In this document: positions 1 through 10,109 of the stretch, piece by piece
Layout: each line of letters starts with the position of its first letter
How positions within the stretch are numbered: position 1 is the first letter of the stretch
DNA from: Paracoccaceae bacterium
Lineage (GTDB): Bacteria > Pseudomonadota > Alphaproteobacteria > Rhodobacterales > Rhodobacteraceae
Length of the DNA stretch: 64,000 nt
Assembly (NCBI GenBank): GCA_013214575.1
Contig: JABSSD010000134.1
Span: forward strand, 24,199-88,198
Reading direction: 5' to 3'
Position numbers and translations under genes: made by a program
The notes under the pieces: generated by a model
What the model was told of the DNA's origin: nothing
Databases searched by the model: none
What the model saw: only the letters and a program-made list of their open reading frames with translations

Positions 1-1
1 T

Positions 2-145
2 TTTGTGGCCAACGAAGCGGCGCGGCGGTTTTACCACCGGCAGGGGTTTATCGAAATCGGCCGCAGCGATGGATCGAGTAACGAGGAATCGCTGCCTGAT
101 ATTTTTCTGCAATGGGCGGCGGGCCCGGAAGGCGACCAAGCATGA
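2..145 (+). CDS. GNAT family N-acetyltransferase, C-terminal fragment (starts before window)
   Basis: Open frame from base 2 gives FVANEAARRFYHRQGFIEIGRSDGSSNEESLPDIFLQWAAGPEGDQA*, a typical GNAT C-terminal NEAARRFYxxxGF motif; its TGA overlaps the next ATG (ATGA). Confidence 0.75.
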   Translation, partial: FVANEAARRFYHRQGFIEIGRSDGSSNEESLPDIFLQWAAGPEGDQA

Positions 146-1131
146 GCAATAAACCGGTGCTGTTTGATATCGAGGACACCGAGGCGGCGCCGGATGTGGC
201 GGCAGCGGATGCGGTGCCTGAGCTGACACAGGCGGCGCCAAGCGCGGCGATGCAACAGGCGGCGCGGCTGGCGGCGCAAAAACCGTCGCGGCTGGCGCGC
301 TGGTTCTGGAGCCTGGTGCTGGTTCTGATGGGCGCCGTTGTCTCGGTTGCCGCATGGGATTTTGCCAGTGGCTTGATTGCCCGGATGCCGCTGCTGGGCT
401 GGGCGGTGACTATTGGGTTGGGGGTGGCTTTGGGGCTGGCCTTGCTGATGGGCCTGCGCGAGCTGGCGGCCCTAGCGCGGCTGCGGCGGGTGGACGGGTT
501 GCGCCGTAGCGCCGAGGCTGTGGGCGATGATCTGACTTCGGCAAATGCCTTTGCCGCGCGGATTGATCGGTTCTATGCCGGGCGTGCCGAACTGTCCTGG
601 GGCCGGGCGCGGCTGGCCGAGCGGCGGGGCGATTTGCTGGATGCGGATGCGGTGCTGCTGCTGACCGAGGCCGAGCTGTTGCTGCCGCTGGACGGCGAAG
701 CCCTGCGGGCGGTTGAAGCGGCAGCGCGGCAGGTGGCGACGGTGACCGCGCTGGTGCCGCTGGCGCTGGCGGATGTGGTGACGGCGCTGGTCTCGTCGAT
801 GCGGATGATCCGGCAAGTGGCCGAGATCTATGGTGGCCGGGGCGGTTTCTTTAGCTCTTGGCGGCTGACCCGCGCGGTGCTGTCGCATCTGGTGGTCACC
901 GGCGCCGTTGCGGTGGGCGATGATTTGCTGGAGCCGGTGTTGGGCGGAACGGTGCTGTCGAAACTGTCGCGGCGGTTTGGCGAGGGGCTGATCAACGGAG
1001 CGCTGAGTGCCCGTGTGGGGATTGCGGCGATGGAGGTCTGCCGTCCGATGCCGTTTGGCAAAGGGCGCAAACCCAAGGTGCGGGCAGTGGTCCAGCGGGC
1101 GCTGACCGGGCTGTTTGGTAAGGCGGATTGA
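142..1131 (+). CDS. YcjF/TIGR01620 family inner-membrane protein (DUF697)
   Basis: 329 aa from ATG 142; two hydrophobic segments then a DUF697-like C-terminal region (ALADVVTALVSSMRMIRQVAEIYGGRGGFFSSWRL). Confidence 0.8.
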   Translation: MSNKPVLFDIEDTEAAPDVAAADAVPELTQAAPSAAMQQAARLAAQKPSRLARWFWSLVLVLMGAVVSVAAWDFASGLIARMPLLGWAVTIGLGVALGLALLMGLRELAALARLRRVDGLRRSAEAVGDDLTSANAFAARIDRFYAGRAELSWGRARLAERRGDLLDADAVLLLTEAELLLPLDGEALRAVEAAARQVATVTALVPLALADVVTALVSSMRMIRQVAEIYGGRGGFFSSWRLTRAVLSHLVVTGAVAVGDDLLEPVLGGTVLSKLSRRFGEGLINGALSARVGIAAMEVCRPMPFGKGRKPKVRAVVQRALTGLFGKAD

Positions 1132-1151
1132 CGGGGGCGGCGGCACGGCGC

Positions 1152-1580
1152 CTAAAATAGCTTTGGCGGTTGGTCCTTGGGCTGGCGCATTGATACGATG
1201 CCGGCGCGAAACCCCTCGCCGATACGATCGGCCAGCGCCGCCCAGCTGAGCGCCAGATGGGCGGGCAATTCTGCCTTTAGCACCTGATGAAACAGCGCCA
1301 GCCACAGCGGGAAATGCTCGGCTTTGATATCGGGGCGGGTCAGGTGCTGGCGCATTGGATTGCCGCTATAGCATTTCTCGCGCAGGATCGCGTTGCGCCA
1401 GAAGCGGCTGATCTTGTCCTCATGCGCGGGCCAGTCACCAGCGGCGATATGATCCGAGAAAATAGGCCCTAAAACTGGATGGCAGCGGATCTGCGCATAA
1501 AACACGCTCACCACCTGCGTGATTTGATCGGCGGTGATGTCAAAGCGTTTCAGCGGATTGTCCGGGGTGGTTTCGGGCAT
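1152..1580 (-). CDS. group III truncated hemoglobin
   Basis: MPETTPDNPLKRFDITADQITQVVSVFYAQIRCHPVLGPIF...HEDKISRFWRNAILREKCYSGNPMRQH matches the group III truncated globin pattern; start taken at the internal ATG. Confidence 0.85.
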   Translation of the reverse strand: MPETTPDNPLKRFDITADQITQVVSVFYAQIRCHPVLGPIFSDHIAAGDWPAHEDKISRFWRNAILREKCYSGNPMRQHLTRPDIKAEHFPLWLALFHQVLKAELPAHLALSWAALADRIGEGFRAGIVSMRQPKDQPPKLF

Positions 1581-1710
1581 GGCAGGGCCTGTATGTGACT
1601 TTTGGTGGGGGTGGTGTTGCAGCCTAGATAGAGGTCTGATTGATGGAGGAAAAGGCACAAAGCGCACGTAAGGGGGTGCTGCCCCCTCTTGGCCATGCGG
1701 CCAATTCACC

Positions 1711-1736
1711 CCTGGGATATTTTTGGCCAGATGAAG
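1711..1736 (+). repeat. dispersed intergenic repeat, copy 1 (CCTGGGATATTTTTGGCCAGATGAAG)
   Basis: Same core recurs near 6.46, 9.41, 12.22, 25.75, 35.04, 45.93, 47.46 and 56.16 kb. Confidence 0.7.
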
Positions 1737-1757
1737 GGCGGGCCGCCGTTTACGCTG

Positions 1758-2546
1758 TCAGCGTTCGGATGGGACAGCGGCGATCTGACCTTCGCCCGCG
1801 CGCGCATGGGCCACCGGGCCAAAATCACCCAGCTGATCGATGTGGCTGAACATGTTCAGGTACAGGGTTCGGATGGCGTGACTGGTCAGTTGCAGCGCCT
1901 TTGGTCCCGGGTGATAGGTTTCAAACTCCAATCCGCCAATTTTGATCACCGCATGACGGTCGAGGCTGAGGTGGAACACTTCGACGGGGGTGGGCGGTGC
2001 CGTTTCCACGATGCTCATGCCATCGTGAAATTCATGGACCGGGGTCAGCAGTGGTGCTGTGCCTGCGAGCGCCCGCAGGTGAGGCGGGGTGCGCAACAGC
2101 CGCGCCGCAGGTCCGGTGAGCACGCAGGACATCGGCCCCTGCAGGCCAAAACAATCGGCCATGAAACTGGTGAGCCTGTGACTGCGCCCGCGGGTGCTTG
2201 CCCGGCCGGGGATCAGGCTGGTACTGCCCTTCCACATCAAAGTTTGCGGGCTGCCATCCTGGGTGATCAGGCGATCCCCTGGCAACAGATCCTCCACCGC
2301 AATCGGGCCGGATTCGGTGTCCACCAGAGAGCCGCGGCAAAAGGCGCTAAAGGCGTCTTCGAACAGCGGCAGGGCTGGCGCGATGTGGTGGGTTTCGGCG
2401 ATATTGCCATTGGGCAGCAGGCTGGCAACCTCAAACCGTCGCAATTGGGGCCGGTTGGAGGCCCGCAGGCTGGCGGGGTCCTGCAGAATGGCACTGGATT
2501 TCGCCACGTTATTGGCTGCACGCTGTAACGAGTGAGGGATCGCCAT
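1758..2546 (-). CDS. Hint domain-containing protein
   Basis: FCRGSLVDTESGPIAVEDLLPGDRLITQDGSPQTLMWKGS is a Hint (hedgehog/intein) N-terminal block of the Rhodobacterales type. Confidence 0.85.
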   Translation of the reverse strand: MAIPHSLQRAANNVAKSSAILQDPASLRASNRPQLRRFEVASLLPNGNIAETHHIAPALPLFEDAFSAFCRGSLVDTESGPIAVEDLLPGDRLITQDGSPQTLMWKGSTSLIPGRASTRGRSHRLTSFMADCFGLQGPMSCVLTGPAARLLRTPPHLRALAGTAPLLTPVHEFHDGMSIVETAPPTPVEVFHLSLDRHAVIKIGGLEFETYHPGPKALQLTSHAIRTLYLNMFSHIDQLGDFGPVAHARAGEGQIAAVPSER

Positions 2547-2865
2547 TGTGGTCAGACCTTTTTCAGTTGCGCATCTGGGCCGGCCCCCACCGAAACCCTG
2601 AATGCTCTGCTTAAAATCGCTGTGATGATAAAATTGGGGGGTATTTATATCAATGTTTCAAAAGCACTGCATAAATATTTTTTGCATGTATTCCGGTTCC
2701 CTGTGACCGCCGGACGGCGTCCCGCGTTGGCGCCAATATGGCGATAATGTCCTAACATCGGGTAAGCGCGGCGCGGGCGGTGTTTGGCTGGCGCCACGGG
2801 CGGCTGGCGACTTAGCTGTCGGGTCGATCCGCAGAAATATGTCGCACCGCAGAGAACCACAGAGA

Positions 2866-3033
2866 TCAGGCGCTTTTGACTGCTGCGGTGGTGGTGTCGG
2901 CGGTGGCGTCGCGCGGGTTGCGGCGGCGGGCAATAGAGGCCTGCCGGGCCGGGCCACGGGTCCAGGGCATGACGACGTGGTGATCCTGTGCCGCTGTGAT
3001 GATTGAGTTCAGAAACCTGGTCTTGGCGGTCAT
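2866..3033 (-). CDS. small conserved Rhodobacterales protein, unknown function
   Basis: MTAKTRFLNSIITAAQDHHVVMPWTRGPARQASIARRR; good RBS (GGAGAA) upstream of ATG; resembles a recurrent MxTRFLxS..MPWTRG small protein in Roseobacters. Confidence 0.6.
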   Translation of the reverse strand: MTAKTRFLNSIITAAQDHHVVMPWTRGPARQASIARRRNPRDATADTTTAAVKSA

Positions 3034-3310
3034 GGTGCTTCTCCTGCCGGGGGGCTTAGGGCCCATTGCTGTGACTGGTTCCGTTATGCAGCGGCAATGC
3101 GCCGCCAATGTGGCTGATAGGTGAAATTTGACATTAAGTTGAGAGAGTCACGGTTTTGGGCGGGCAGGCGTTGAAAACACATATTTATTCCCGCATCAGG
3201 GGTGATTTGGCGCGGCTGGCAGCGGCAATTGTGGCGCTGGTTTTGCAAAGCTGCCGCAATCTGTGTGCCGGGCTGGGGCCGTGTTTCAACAGGGTGCCTC
3301 GATTTGAACC

Positions 3311-4066
3311 TTACAGGCGAATGCAGGAAATTAGGCGGCCGTAGTCGGCTTCTTTGGCGTGGGTGGTGCGGCGGTAGGAGTAGAACCGGTCTGGGTCGGA
3401 GTAGGTGCAGTGGCGGGTCCATTCGGCGCGGCCAATGCCAGCCTGACGTAGCTTTTGCAAACCCAGGCCCGGCAGGTCGAATAGGTATTTTCCGGCCTCT
3501 CCATTGGCAAAGAACCGGGCGTGGCCCGGGTCCTGCATCATGAAATCCTCAAAGAATTCCTCGCCGACCTCATAGGCCCGTTGCGAGATGGTGGGCCCGA
3601 TCACCGCAACCGTGTTGGCTCGCTCGGCGCCCAGGGCCTCCATCGCATCCAGAGTGGCCTCGAGCACCCCGTCCAGAGCGCCGCGCCAGCCGGCATGGGC
3701 GGCGCCGATGACGCCGGCCTGGGTATCGGCAAACAGCACCGGCTGGCAGTCGGCGGTCAGGATCGACAGGGCGATACCGGGGACATTGGTCACCATGGCA
3801 TCCGCCTGGGGGCGGTCTGTTGTGGCGGCTGTGATCGTCACCACATCGGGCGAGTGGACCTGATGAACCCCGGCCAGGGCCGATGGCTCGACCTGCATGG
3901 CCTGAGCAACACGGGCGCGGTTCAGTCTCACCGCCTCGGTTTGATCGGAGGAGCCTGTGCCGCAGTTGAGCCCCTGAAATATGCCCGACGAGGCGCCACC
4001 GCGACGGGTGAAGAAGCCGTGGCGGATCGGCGAGAGGGCGTCAGAGGTGAGAATTTCCAGCGTCAT
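3311..4066 (-). CDS. pgeF: peptidoglycan editing factor PgeF (YfiH/laccase-domain family)
   Basis: HGFFTRRGGASSGIFQGLNCG..., GVHQVHSPDV, ADCQPVLF, GAAHAGWRGALDGVLE motifs. Confidence 0.93.
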   Translation of the reverse strand: MTLEILTSDALSPIRHGFFTRRGGASSGIFQGLNCGTGSSDQTEAVRLNRARVAQAMQVEPSALAGVHQVHSPDVVTITAATTDRPQADAMVTNVPGIALSILTADCQPVLFADTQAGVIGAAHAGWRGALDGVLEATLDAMEALGAERANTVAVIGPTISQRAYEVGEEFFEDFMMQDPGHARFFANGEAGKYLFDLPGLGLQKLRQAGIGRAEWTRHCTYSDPDRFYSYRRTTHAKEADYGRLISCIRL

Positions 4067-5130
4067 GCGTTCAGTCCCGGTGGCGGAGTCGCCTGATCTG
4101 GGTAGAGCCCCAGTACTTTGAACAGGTTTCCCATTTCCTGTGGATGCGTCAAGCGCTGATGTGCGGCAATCAGGTTGTCCAGATCGCTGCCTGACAGGGA
4201 CGCCGCCAGAGTCTGGGCGCGGGCGGTGATGCCAAGACGGTCGAGAAAGATCCCCTGTGGGGTGACGCGGCTATAGGCGCAGCCGGCGGCTCTGGCGGTC
4301 AGGGCCAGCGCCTCAAAATCTACATGTGCGGTCAGATCCAGCTGCCCGGGGTCGGTCAGCGCATCGGCGAATTCATGGCCGCGCAGGGCTTGCAGGGTAT
4401 CGCCAAGGGCCCGCCAGTCGCCGTAGTCCACAATCAGCGCCGTACCGCCATGTCTGGCGAGGCGCTGGGCGATCAAGGCCACGATCGGGGTCGCCGCCTC
4501 GCAGATCTCGACCAGATCGCCGTCGTCGGTGTCGGCCAGCCGATGGTCAAGCGCCGGTTGCGCGGTCAGCGGCCCCAGACCAAAGGTCAAGTCACCCTGT
4601 TTGCGTCCAATCCGCTTTTCCCGCCACTGCTTGCCCTCGCGCAGGAACTGGCGAATGGGCAGCGCGTCGAAGAATTCGTTGGCAAGTAGCCACAGGGGTT
4701 GATCCGGCAGCCTATCCACGGTGGCCTGCCACTGCACCGGGTAGCCGCTGAGCGCGCGGTGTTGTTTGGCTTGCAGCGTGGGGGAGGCCTCGACCAGAAT
4801 GATCTGTGCGGCGGCGTGAAAGCCGGGGACAGATTTGGTGGCGCGCAGCAGGTCGGCCATCAGGGTGCCGCGTCCGGGGCCGAGCTCGGCCAGGGTGAAC
4901 GGGGCTGGGGAACCCTGATCGAGCCAGCTTTGCGCCAGTGACAGGCCCAGCATCTCGCCAAACATCTGGCTGATTTCAGGGGCGGTGATGAAATCGCCCG
5001 CCGCGCCCAGCGGGTCGCGGGTGGTGTAATAGCCGTATTTTGGGTTCAGCAGGCACTCACTCATGTAGTCGGCGACCGTGAGCGGCCCATCGACGTCGAT
5101 GCGGGCGATCAGGTGATCCCGCAGGCTCAT
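4063..5130 (-). CDS. class I SAM-dependent methyltransferase, MidA/NDUFAF7 family
   Basis: [59 protein letters not shown]; overlaps pgeF by 4 nt. Confidence 0.92.
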   Translation of the reverse strand: MSLRDHLIARIDVDGPLTVADYMSECLLNPKYGYYTTRDPLGAAGDFITAPEISQMFGEMLGLSLAQSWLDQGSPAPFTLAELGPGRGTLMADLLRATKSVPGFHAAAQIILVEASPTLQAKQHRALSGYPVQWQATVDRLPDQPLWLLANEFFDALPIRQFLREGKQWREKRIGRKQGDLTFGLGPLTAQPALDHRLADTDDGDLVEICEAATPIVALIAQRLARHGGTALIVDYGDWRALGDTLQALRGHEFADALTDPGQLDLTAHVDFEALALTARAAGCAYSRVTPQGIFLDRLGITARAQTLAASLSGSDLDNLIAAHQRLTHPQEMGNLFKVLGLYPDQATPPPGLNA

Positions 5131-6050
5131 GGCTTGGCCTGTGTTTTGGCCTGTTCTTTTGACTGAGCTTTGAACTGGGCGCGCAGGATGAAGAAGACGC
5201 CCAGTATGATCATCGGCAGCGACAGCATCTGGCCCTGGGTGAGGCCGATCCCGTCGATCTGCCAGGCCAGTCCCAGGGGATTGCCGACCGAGATAAACTG
5301 AGCGTCTGGCTGGCGGACAAATTCAACAAGGAAGCGCGCGGCGCCGTAGCCTGACAGGAAGGTGCCCAGCAGCAGACCCGGTTTGTGAAAGGCACCGCGA
5401 CGATAGGCCAGCCATATTAGCAAGGTGCCCAGCAACAGGCCCTCCAGCAGCGCCTCATAGAGTTGCGAGGGGTGGCGTCCACAGATCTGTCCCAGCGCCT
5501 GACCGCAATCCTGTGCCGCGTAGCCCGGAAAGGCGACCGCCCAGGGTAGATCCGTGGGACGGCCCCAGAGCTCGGCGTTGACGAAGTTGGCCAGTCGGCC
5601 CAGCAGCAATCCAGGCGCAACCGTATGGGCCACCAGATCGGCCATGCCCAGTTTTGGGATGTTATGGCGCCGCGCATAGATCCAGCTGGCAACAATAACG
5701 CCGAGCAAGCCGCCATGAAAGGCCATGCCGCCCTCCCAGACCCGCAGGATTTGCAGCGGGTCATCAAGATAGACACCGGGTTGGTAAAACAGCACATATC
5801 CCAGCCGCCCGCCGAGGATAACGCCGAGAATGATCCAAGTGAGCAGATCCTCGACCTGATCGGGACGCATGGGCGGGGTCTGACCGGGCCAGAGCGCCGG
5901 GCGTTTCAGGGCGACAATGGCCAGCCGCCAGGCCAGGACAATGCCAGCGATATAGGCCAGCGCATACCAGCGCAGGGCAAACTCGAACCCGGCAATGGAA
6001 ATCGAGAAGATATCGGGCGAGAGGTCGGGGAATTGGATCATTGCATACAT
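5127..6050 (-). CDS. lgt: prolipoprotein diacylglyceryl transferase
   Basis: [45 protein letters not shown] motifs of Lgt; overlaps midA-like gene by 4 nt. Confidence 0.96.
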   Translation of the reverse strand: MYAMIQFPDLSPDIFSISIAGFEFALRWYALAYIAGIVLAWRLAIVALKRPALWPGQTPPMRPDQVEDLLTWIILGVILGGRLGYVLFYQPGVYLDDPLQILRVWEGGMAFHGGLLGVIVASWIYARRHNIPKLGMADLVAHTVAPGLLLGRLANFVNAELWGRPTDLPWAVAFPGYAAQDCGQALGQICGRHPSQLYEALLEGLLLGTLLIWLAYRRGAFHKPGLLLGTFLSGYGAARFLVEFVRQPDAQFISVGNPLGLAWQIDGIGLTQGQMLSLPMIILGVFFILRAQFKAQSKEQAKTQAKP

Positions 6051-6147
6051 GTAAATCTGAATGCCCGTGCTGAGGATATAAAGTCAACGTCTTGCCGCCG
6101 AGCAATTGCTTGCCCATATAGGGTGCAAGCCAGCCATGGAGAAGATG

Positions 6148-6396
6148 ATGCAAACCCGAAATAAGATCCTCGACGATATTTCTCAGCTTATGACCAACGC
6201 TATGGGCGTGGCCCAGGGCGCCAAGGACGAGGCCGAAACCGCGATGAAAGGTCTGCTGGACCGCTGGTTGGCTGATCGCGACTTTGTGACCCGTGAAGAG
6301 TTCGACGCGGTGCGGGCGATGGCGCAAAAGGCCCGCGAAGAGAACGAGGCGCTGAGTGTTCGACTGGCGGCGCTGGAGCCATCCTCCAAAGACTGA
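6148..6396 (+). CDS. UbiK-like accessory factor (BMFP family)
   Basis: MMQTRNKILDDISQLMTNAMGVAQGAKDEAET...FVTREEFDAVRAMAQKAREENEAL; YqiC/UbiK pattern. Upstream in-frame start at 6106 also possible. Confidence 0.85.
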   Translation: MQTRNKILDDISQLMTNAMGVAQGAKDEAETAMKGLLDRWLADRDFVTREEFDAVRAMAQKAREENEALSVRLAALEPSSKD

Positions 6397-6429
6397 CAAC
6401 GCCCTGACGCTGGCGATTTGCTCACACCG

Positions 6430-6461
6430 GTGTGGCCCCGTGGTTGCGGGGTCGCTTTTTG
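6430..6461 (+). terminator. rho-independent terminator downstream of ubiK-like gene
   Basis: GGCCCCGtggttGCGGGGTCgcTTTTT hairpin plus T-run. Confidence 0.65.
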
Positions 6462-6483
6462 AGTATTTTAGAAAAGATGAAGA
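6460..6483 (+). repeat. dispersed intergenic repeat, copy 2 (degenerate)
   Basis: TGAGTATTTTAGAAAAGATGAAG after a GC hairpin, matching the family architecture. Confidence 0.5.
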
Positions 6484-6711
6484 TCTGGCGCACCACGCCA
6501 AGGATCTGGACACAGGCCCTGCATTTTGGGGTTAGATGTCTTTCATCCACAACTTATTGCAGTTATCCCCAAAATAAAGGTTGCCACCGTGCCGCTTCGG
6601 CCCCACCATATTTGGTATGGATACGGGGGCTATTCCCCGGTCAATTGTGCAATCAGCTAGTCATGGGGTTCAAACGGGCCTCTGCAACTAGAGATTTTGT
6701 GAGGTGGCACC

Positions 6712-7212
6712 GTGACCCTTTCCGAGCATCACCTGGACGATGATCTTCACCCTATTGATATCGTCGAGACCCTGGCCTCGCATCATGACTGGGAGTTTGA
6801 CCGGGTGGGCGATGACCAGATCTCGATGGCTGTCGAGGCCCAGTGGCGGACCTATGCGCTGACCCTGGCCTGGTCCAGCTATGACGAGACATTGCGCATG
6901 GTGTGCAGCTTTGAGATGGATCCGCCTGAGGCGAAGCTGCCCAAGCTCTATGAGCTGCTGAACAAGATGAATGACCAGTGCTGGACGGGCGCCTTTACCT
7001 ATTGGCCCAAGCAAAAGCTGATGGTCTATCGCTATGGCTTGGTGCTGACCGGCGGCCAGATGGCAGGGCCGGAACAGATCGACACCATGATCAACTGTGC
7101 CGTCAGCAGTGCCGAGCGCTATTATCCGGCGATTCAGCTGATGGTCTGGGGCGACCGCTCACCCGAGGACGCGATGCAGGTGGCCATTGCAGAGGCCTAT
7201 GGTCGCGCGTAA
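6712..7212 (+). CDS. YbjN domain-containing protein
   Basis: 166 aa, ...LYELLNKMNDQCWTGAFTYWPKQKLMVYRYGL, YbjN-type sensory fold pattern. Confidence 0.85.
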   Translation: MTLSEHHLDDDLHPIDIVETLASHHDWEFDRVGDDQISMAVEAQWRTYALTLAWSSYDETLRMVCSFEMDPPEAKLPKLYELLNKMNDQCWTGAFTYWPKQKLMVYRYGLVLTGGQMAGPEQIDTMINCAVSSAERYYPAIQLMVWGDRSPEDAMQVAIAEAYGRA

Positions 7213-7251
7213 CACTCGACCCTGAACTGAGTGTCAGGGAAGGGCGAGCAG

Positions 7252-8067
7252 ATGGATATGTCGGATATTGCAGCGCGGGGGCTGGTGCTGCTGGGCTGTG
7301 GCAAAATGGGATCGGCGATGCTGGCGGGATGGCTGGATGGCGGATTGCCTGCAGCCTCGGTCTCGGTGATTGATCCCTATCCGTCTGAGTGGCTGCAGAG
7401 CACCGGCGTTTTGATCAATCAACCTCTGCCCGCCGCACCGGCCATTGTGCTGATCGCGGTCAAGCCGCAGATGATGGGCGCAGCACTGCCCAATCTGCAA
7501 CTGCTGGGCGGTGGCAGGACCTTGTTTGTCTCGGTTGCTGCGGGCACTTCGATGTCCACTTTTGAAGATATTCTGGGGGCGGGCACGCCGATTGTGCGCG
7601 CCATGCCCAACACCCCCGCTGCGATCCGCCGTGGCATCACCGCAATCATCGGCAATCAGACCGCCACTGCGGCGGATCTGGACGCGGCGGATCTGTTGTT
7701 GTCGGCGGTGGGGCAGGTGGTGCGGCTGGACAGCGAGGCACAGATGGATGCGGTGACCGGGGTCAGTGGCTCTGGCCCGGCCTATGTGTTTCACCTGATC
7801 GAAACCCTTGCGGCGGCAGGCATGGCGCAGGGGCTGCCAGCCGCGCTGTCGATGCAATTGGCCAAGGCCACGGTGGCCGGCGCCGGGGCACTGGCCGAGG
7901 CATCCGAGGACAGCCCCAGCCAGTTGCGGGTCAATGTCACCAGCCCCAATGGCACCACCCAGGCGGCGCTTGAGGTGCTGATGGATGAGAGTGATGGCTT
8001 TCCGGCGCTGTTGAACCGGGCTGTCGGGGCTGCAACCAACCGATCCGAGGAGCTGTCGCGTGGCTGA
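7252..8067 (+). CDS. proC: pyrroline-5-carboxylate reductase
   Basis: LLGCGKMGSAMLAGWL; AVKPQMM; VRAMPNTPAAIRRGITAI; AVTGVSGSGPAYVFHLIE. Confidence 0.95.
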   Translation: MDMSDIAARGLVLLGCGKMGSAMLAGWLDGGLPAASVSVIDPYPSEWLQSTGVLINQPLPAAPAIVLIAVKPQMMGAALPNLQLLGGGRTLFVSVAAGTSMSTFEDILGAGTPIVRAMPNTPAAIRRGITAIIGNQTATAADLDAADLLLSAVGQVVRLDSEAQMDAVTGVSGSGPAYVFHLIETLAAAGMAQGLPAALSMQLAKATVAGAGALAEASEDSPSQLRVNVTSPNGTTQAALEVLMDESDGFPALLNRAVGAATNRSEELSRG

Positions 8068-8398
8068 GATTTCAATGGATGAGTTTTTGAAGGTGGATGT
8101 GCGGGTGGGTACGGTTTTGCGCGCAGAGCCCTATCCGGAGGCACGAAAGCCGGCGATCAAGCTGTGGATCGACTTTGGCGGTGAGATTGGCGAGAAAAAG
8201 ACCTCGGCGCAGATCACTGGACATTACCAGCCCGAGACGCTGGTGGGCAAACAGGTGATGGCGGTGGTGAATTTTCCGCCGCGCCAGATTGGCAAATTCA
8301 TCTCTGAGGTGCTGGTGCTGGGGCTGCCTGATGACAGCGGCGAGATCCGCCTGATCGGCCCTGATGGTCCGGTGCCACTTGGCGGAAGGATGCACTGA
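8060..8398 (+). CDS. tRNA-binding protein (CsaA/YgjH family)
   Basis: EFLKVDVRVGTVLRAEPYPEARKPAIKLWIDFG..KKTSAQIT..Y; QVMAVVNFPPRQIGKFISEVLVLG. Confidence 0.9.
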   Translation: MAEISMDEFLKVDVRVGTVLRAEPYPEARKPAIKLWIDFGGEIGEKKTSAQITGHYQPETLVGKQVMAVVNFPPRQIGKFISEVLVLGLPDDSGEIRLIGPDGPVPLGGRMH

Positions 8399-9348
8399 TG
8401 CGGGTATTATTGTCACGGCCACTGACGGGTGAGGTCGAAGCGCGGGCGCGGGCGGAATTTGATGTCGAGATCCGCAGCAGCACTGCGGTGATGTCTGCCG
8501 ATGAAATGCAGCGGGCTTTGGTTGAATTTGATGTGGTGATGCCAACGCTGGGCGATGCCTTTGATGCGGGGGTGTTTTCAAAGGTGCCTGATCCGCGCTG
8601 CAAATTGCTGGCCAATTTTGGCGTTGGCATCAACCATATCGATGTGGCCGCGGCGATGGCTAAAGGGATCGAGGTGAGCAACACCCCCGGCGCGGTGACC
8701 GATGCCACCGCGGATATTGCCATGACGCTGATGCTGATGTCGGCAAGGCGGGCGGGCGAGGGCGAGCGGCTGCTGCGCTCGGGGCAGTGGCAGGGCTGGC
8801 ATCCGACCCAATTGCTGGGCCTGCATCTGAGCGGTAAACAGGTTGGCATTGTCGGCATGGGGCGGATTGGCCAGGCGATTGCCCGGCGCTGCCACTTTGG
8901 CTTTGGCATGCAGGTGAGCTATCTGGCCCGCAGTGCCAAAGAGCTGGATTTTGCGGCTGACCGCGCCGAGAGCCTGATGGCGCTGGCCTCTGAGGTGGAT
9001 ATTTTGGTTGTCGCGGTGCCCGGTGGCGCTGAAACGCGACATTTGATCAATGTGGAGGTATTGGCGGCCATGAGGTCAAGCGCCCATCTGATCAATATAT
9101 CCCGTGGAGAGGTGATCGATGAGGCTGCGCTGATTGCCGCCCTGCAGAGCGGCCAGATTGGCGGCGCCGGGCTGGATGTCTATGAGTTCGAACCGGAGGT
9201 GCCCCAGGCCTTGATGGCGTTGGACAACGTCAGTCTGTTGCCGCATCTGGGCACCGCAACACAAGAGGTGCGCAGCGACATGGGGCATATGGTGCTGGAT
9301 AATGTCGCCGCCTTTGCCGCCGGGCGGGTACTGCCCAATCCGGTCTGA
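8398..9348 (+). CDS. 2-hydroxyacid dehydrogenase / glyoxylate reductase
   Basis: VGIVGMGRIGQAIARR Rossmann motif; ISRGEVIDEAALIAAL; LDVYEFEP. Confidence 0.93.
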   Translation: MRVLLSRPLTGEVEARARAEFDVEIRSSTAVMSADEMQRALVEFDVVMPTLGDAFDAGVFSKVPDPRCKLLANFGVGINHIDVAAAMAKGIEVSNTPGAVTDATADIAMTLMLMSARRAGEGERLLRSGQWQGWHPTQLLGLHLSGKQVGIVGMGRIGQAIARRCHFGFGMQVSYLARSAKELDFAADRAESLMALASEVDILVVAVPGGAETRHLINVEVLAAMRSSAHLINISRGEVIDEAALIAALQSGQIGGAGLDVYEFEPEVPQALMALDNVSLLPHLGTATQEVRSDMGHMVLDNVAAFAAGRVLPNPV

Positions 9349-9362
9349 TCCGAGTTGGGATG

Positions 9363-9401
9363 TTGGATTGGGGCGTTGGATTGCGGTGTTGGATTGGGGC
9401 G
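9363..9401. repeat. 13-bp tandem repeat x3 (TTGGATTGGGGCG)
   Basis: TTGGATTGGGGCG / TTGGATTGCGGTG / TTGGATTGGGGCG, directly abutting dispersed repeat copy 3. Confidence 0.8.
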
Positions 9402-9438
9402 CCGCCCCAAACCCCGAGGTATTTTCAACAAGAAGAAA
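9396..9438 (+). repeat. dispersed intergenic repeat, copy 3
   Basis: GGGGCGCCGCCCCAAACCCCGAGGTATTTTCAACAAGAAGAAA. Confidence 0.75.
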
Positions 9439-9506
9439 TCTGGCCCGAACGGGTATAGAGCCCATTGGGGCTTTTTTATGACGTCTCTTGGGGCGGCGTG
9501 GCGGGC

Positions 9507-10109
9507 TTATTCTGCCGCATGTCTGGGGGGGCGGTCGCCAACTGATTCGCGCCAGTGGCGGCGGCACAGCGACACATAGGTTTCATTGCCGCCGATTTGC
9601 ACCTGCGCGCCCTTGGTGATGGCCTTGCCGTTTTCATCCTGGCGCATCACCATGGTGGCCTTGCGGCCACAGCGACAGATGGTGCGGACCTCGCGCATTT
9701 CGTCGGCCAGCGCCAGCAGCGCCGCCGAGCCGGGAAACAGCTGACCCTGAAAATCAACCCGCAGCCCGTAACAGAGCACCGGCAGATCCAGGTCATCGAC
9801 GACACGGGCCAGTTGCCAGACCTGATCGGAGGTCAGAAACTGCGCCTCGTCGACAAAAACGCAGGCGATTTTCCCCTGCGCTATACGGTTACTGACCATG
9901 GCGAACAGATCGTCTGAGGGCGTGAACATATCCGCCTCGGCGCCAATGCCAATGCGCGACGCGATGCGACCGGTGCCTGCTCGGTTGTCAATCCGGGCGG
10001 TCAACAGCTGGGTGTCCATGTTGTTTTCGCGGTAATTGTGGGAGGCCTGAAGCAGCACGGTCGATTTGCCGGCGTTCATGGTCGAGTAGTTGAAGTAGAG
10101 TTTTGCCAT
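9507..10109 (-). CDS. tdk: thymidine kinase
   Basis: MAKLYFNYSTMNAGKSTVLLQASHNYRE; VFVDEAQFL; CYGLRVDF; zinc-finger cysteines. Confidence 0.96.
   Translation of the reverse strand: MAKLYFNYSTMNAGKSTVLLQASHNYRENNMDTQLLTARIDNRAGTGRIASRIGIGAEADMFTPSDDLFAMVSNRIAQGKIACVFVDEAQFLTSDQVWQLARVVDDLDLPVLCYGLRVDFQGQLFPGSAALLALADEMREVRTICRCGRKATMVMRQDENGKAITKGAQVQIGGNETYVSLCRRHWRESVGDRPPRHAAE

Noticed and set aside
472-1305. 277-aa minus-strand ORF opposite the YcjF-like gene
   Set aside because: Antisense artefact, His/Gln/Arg-rich.
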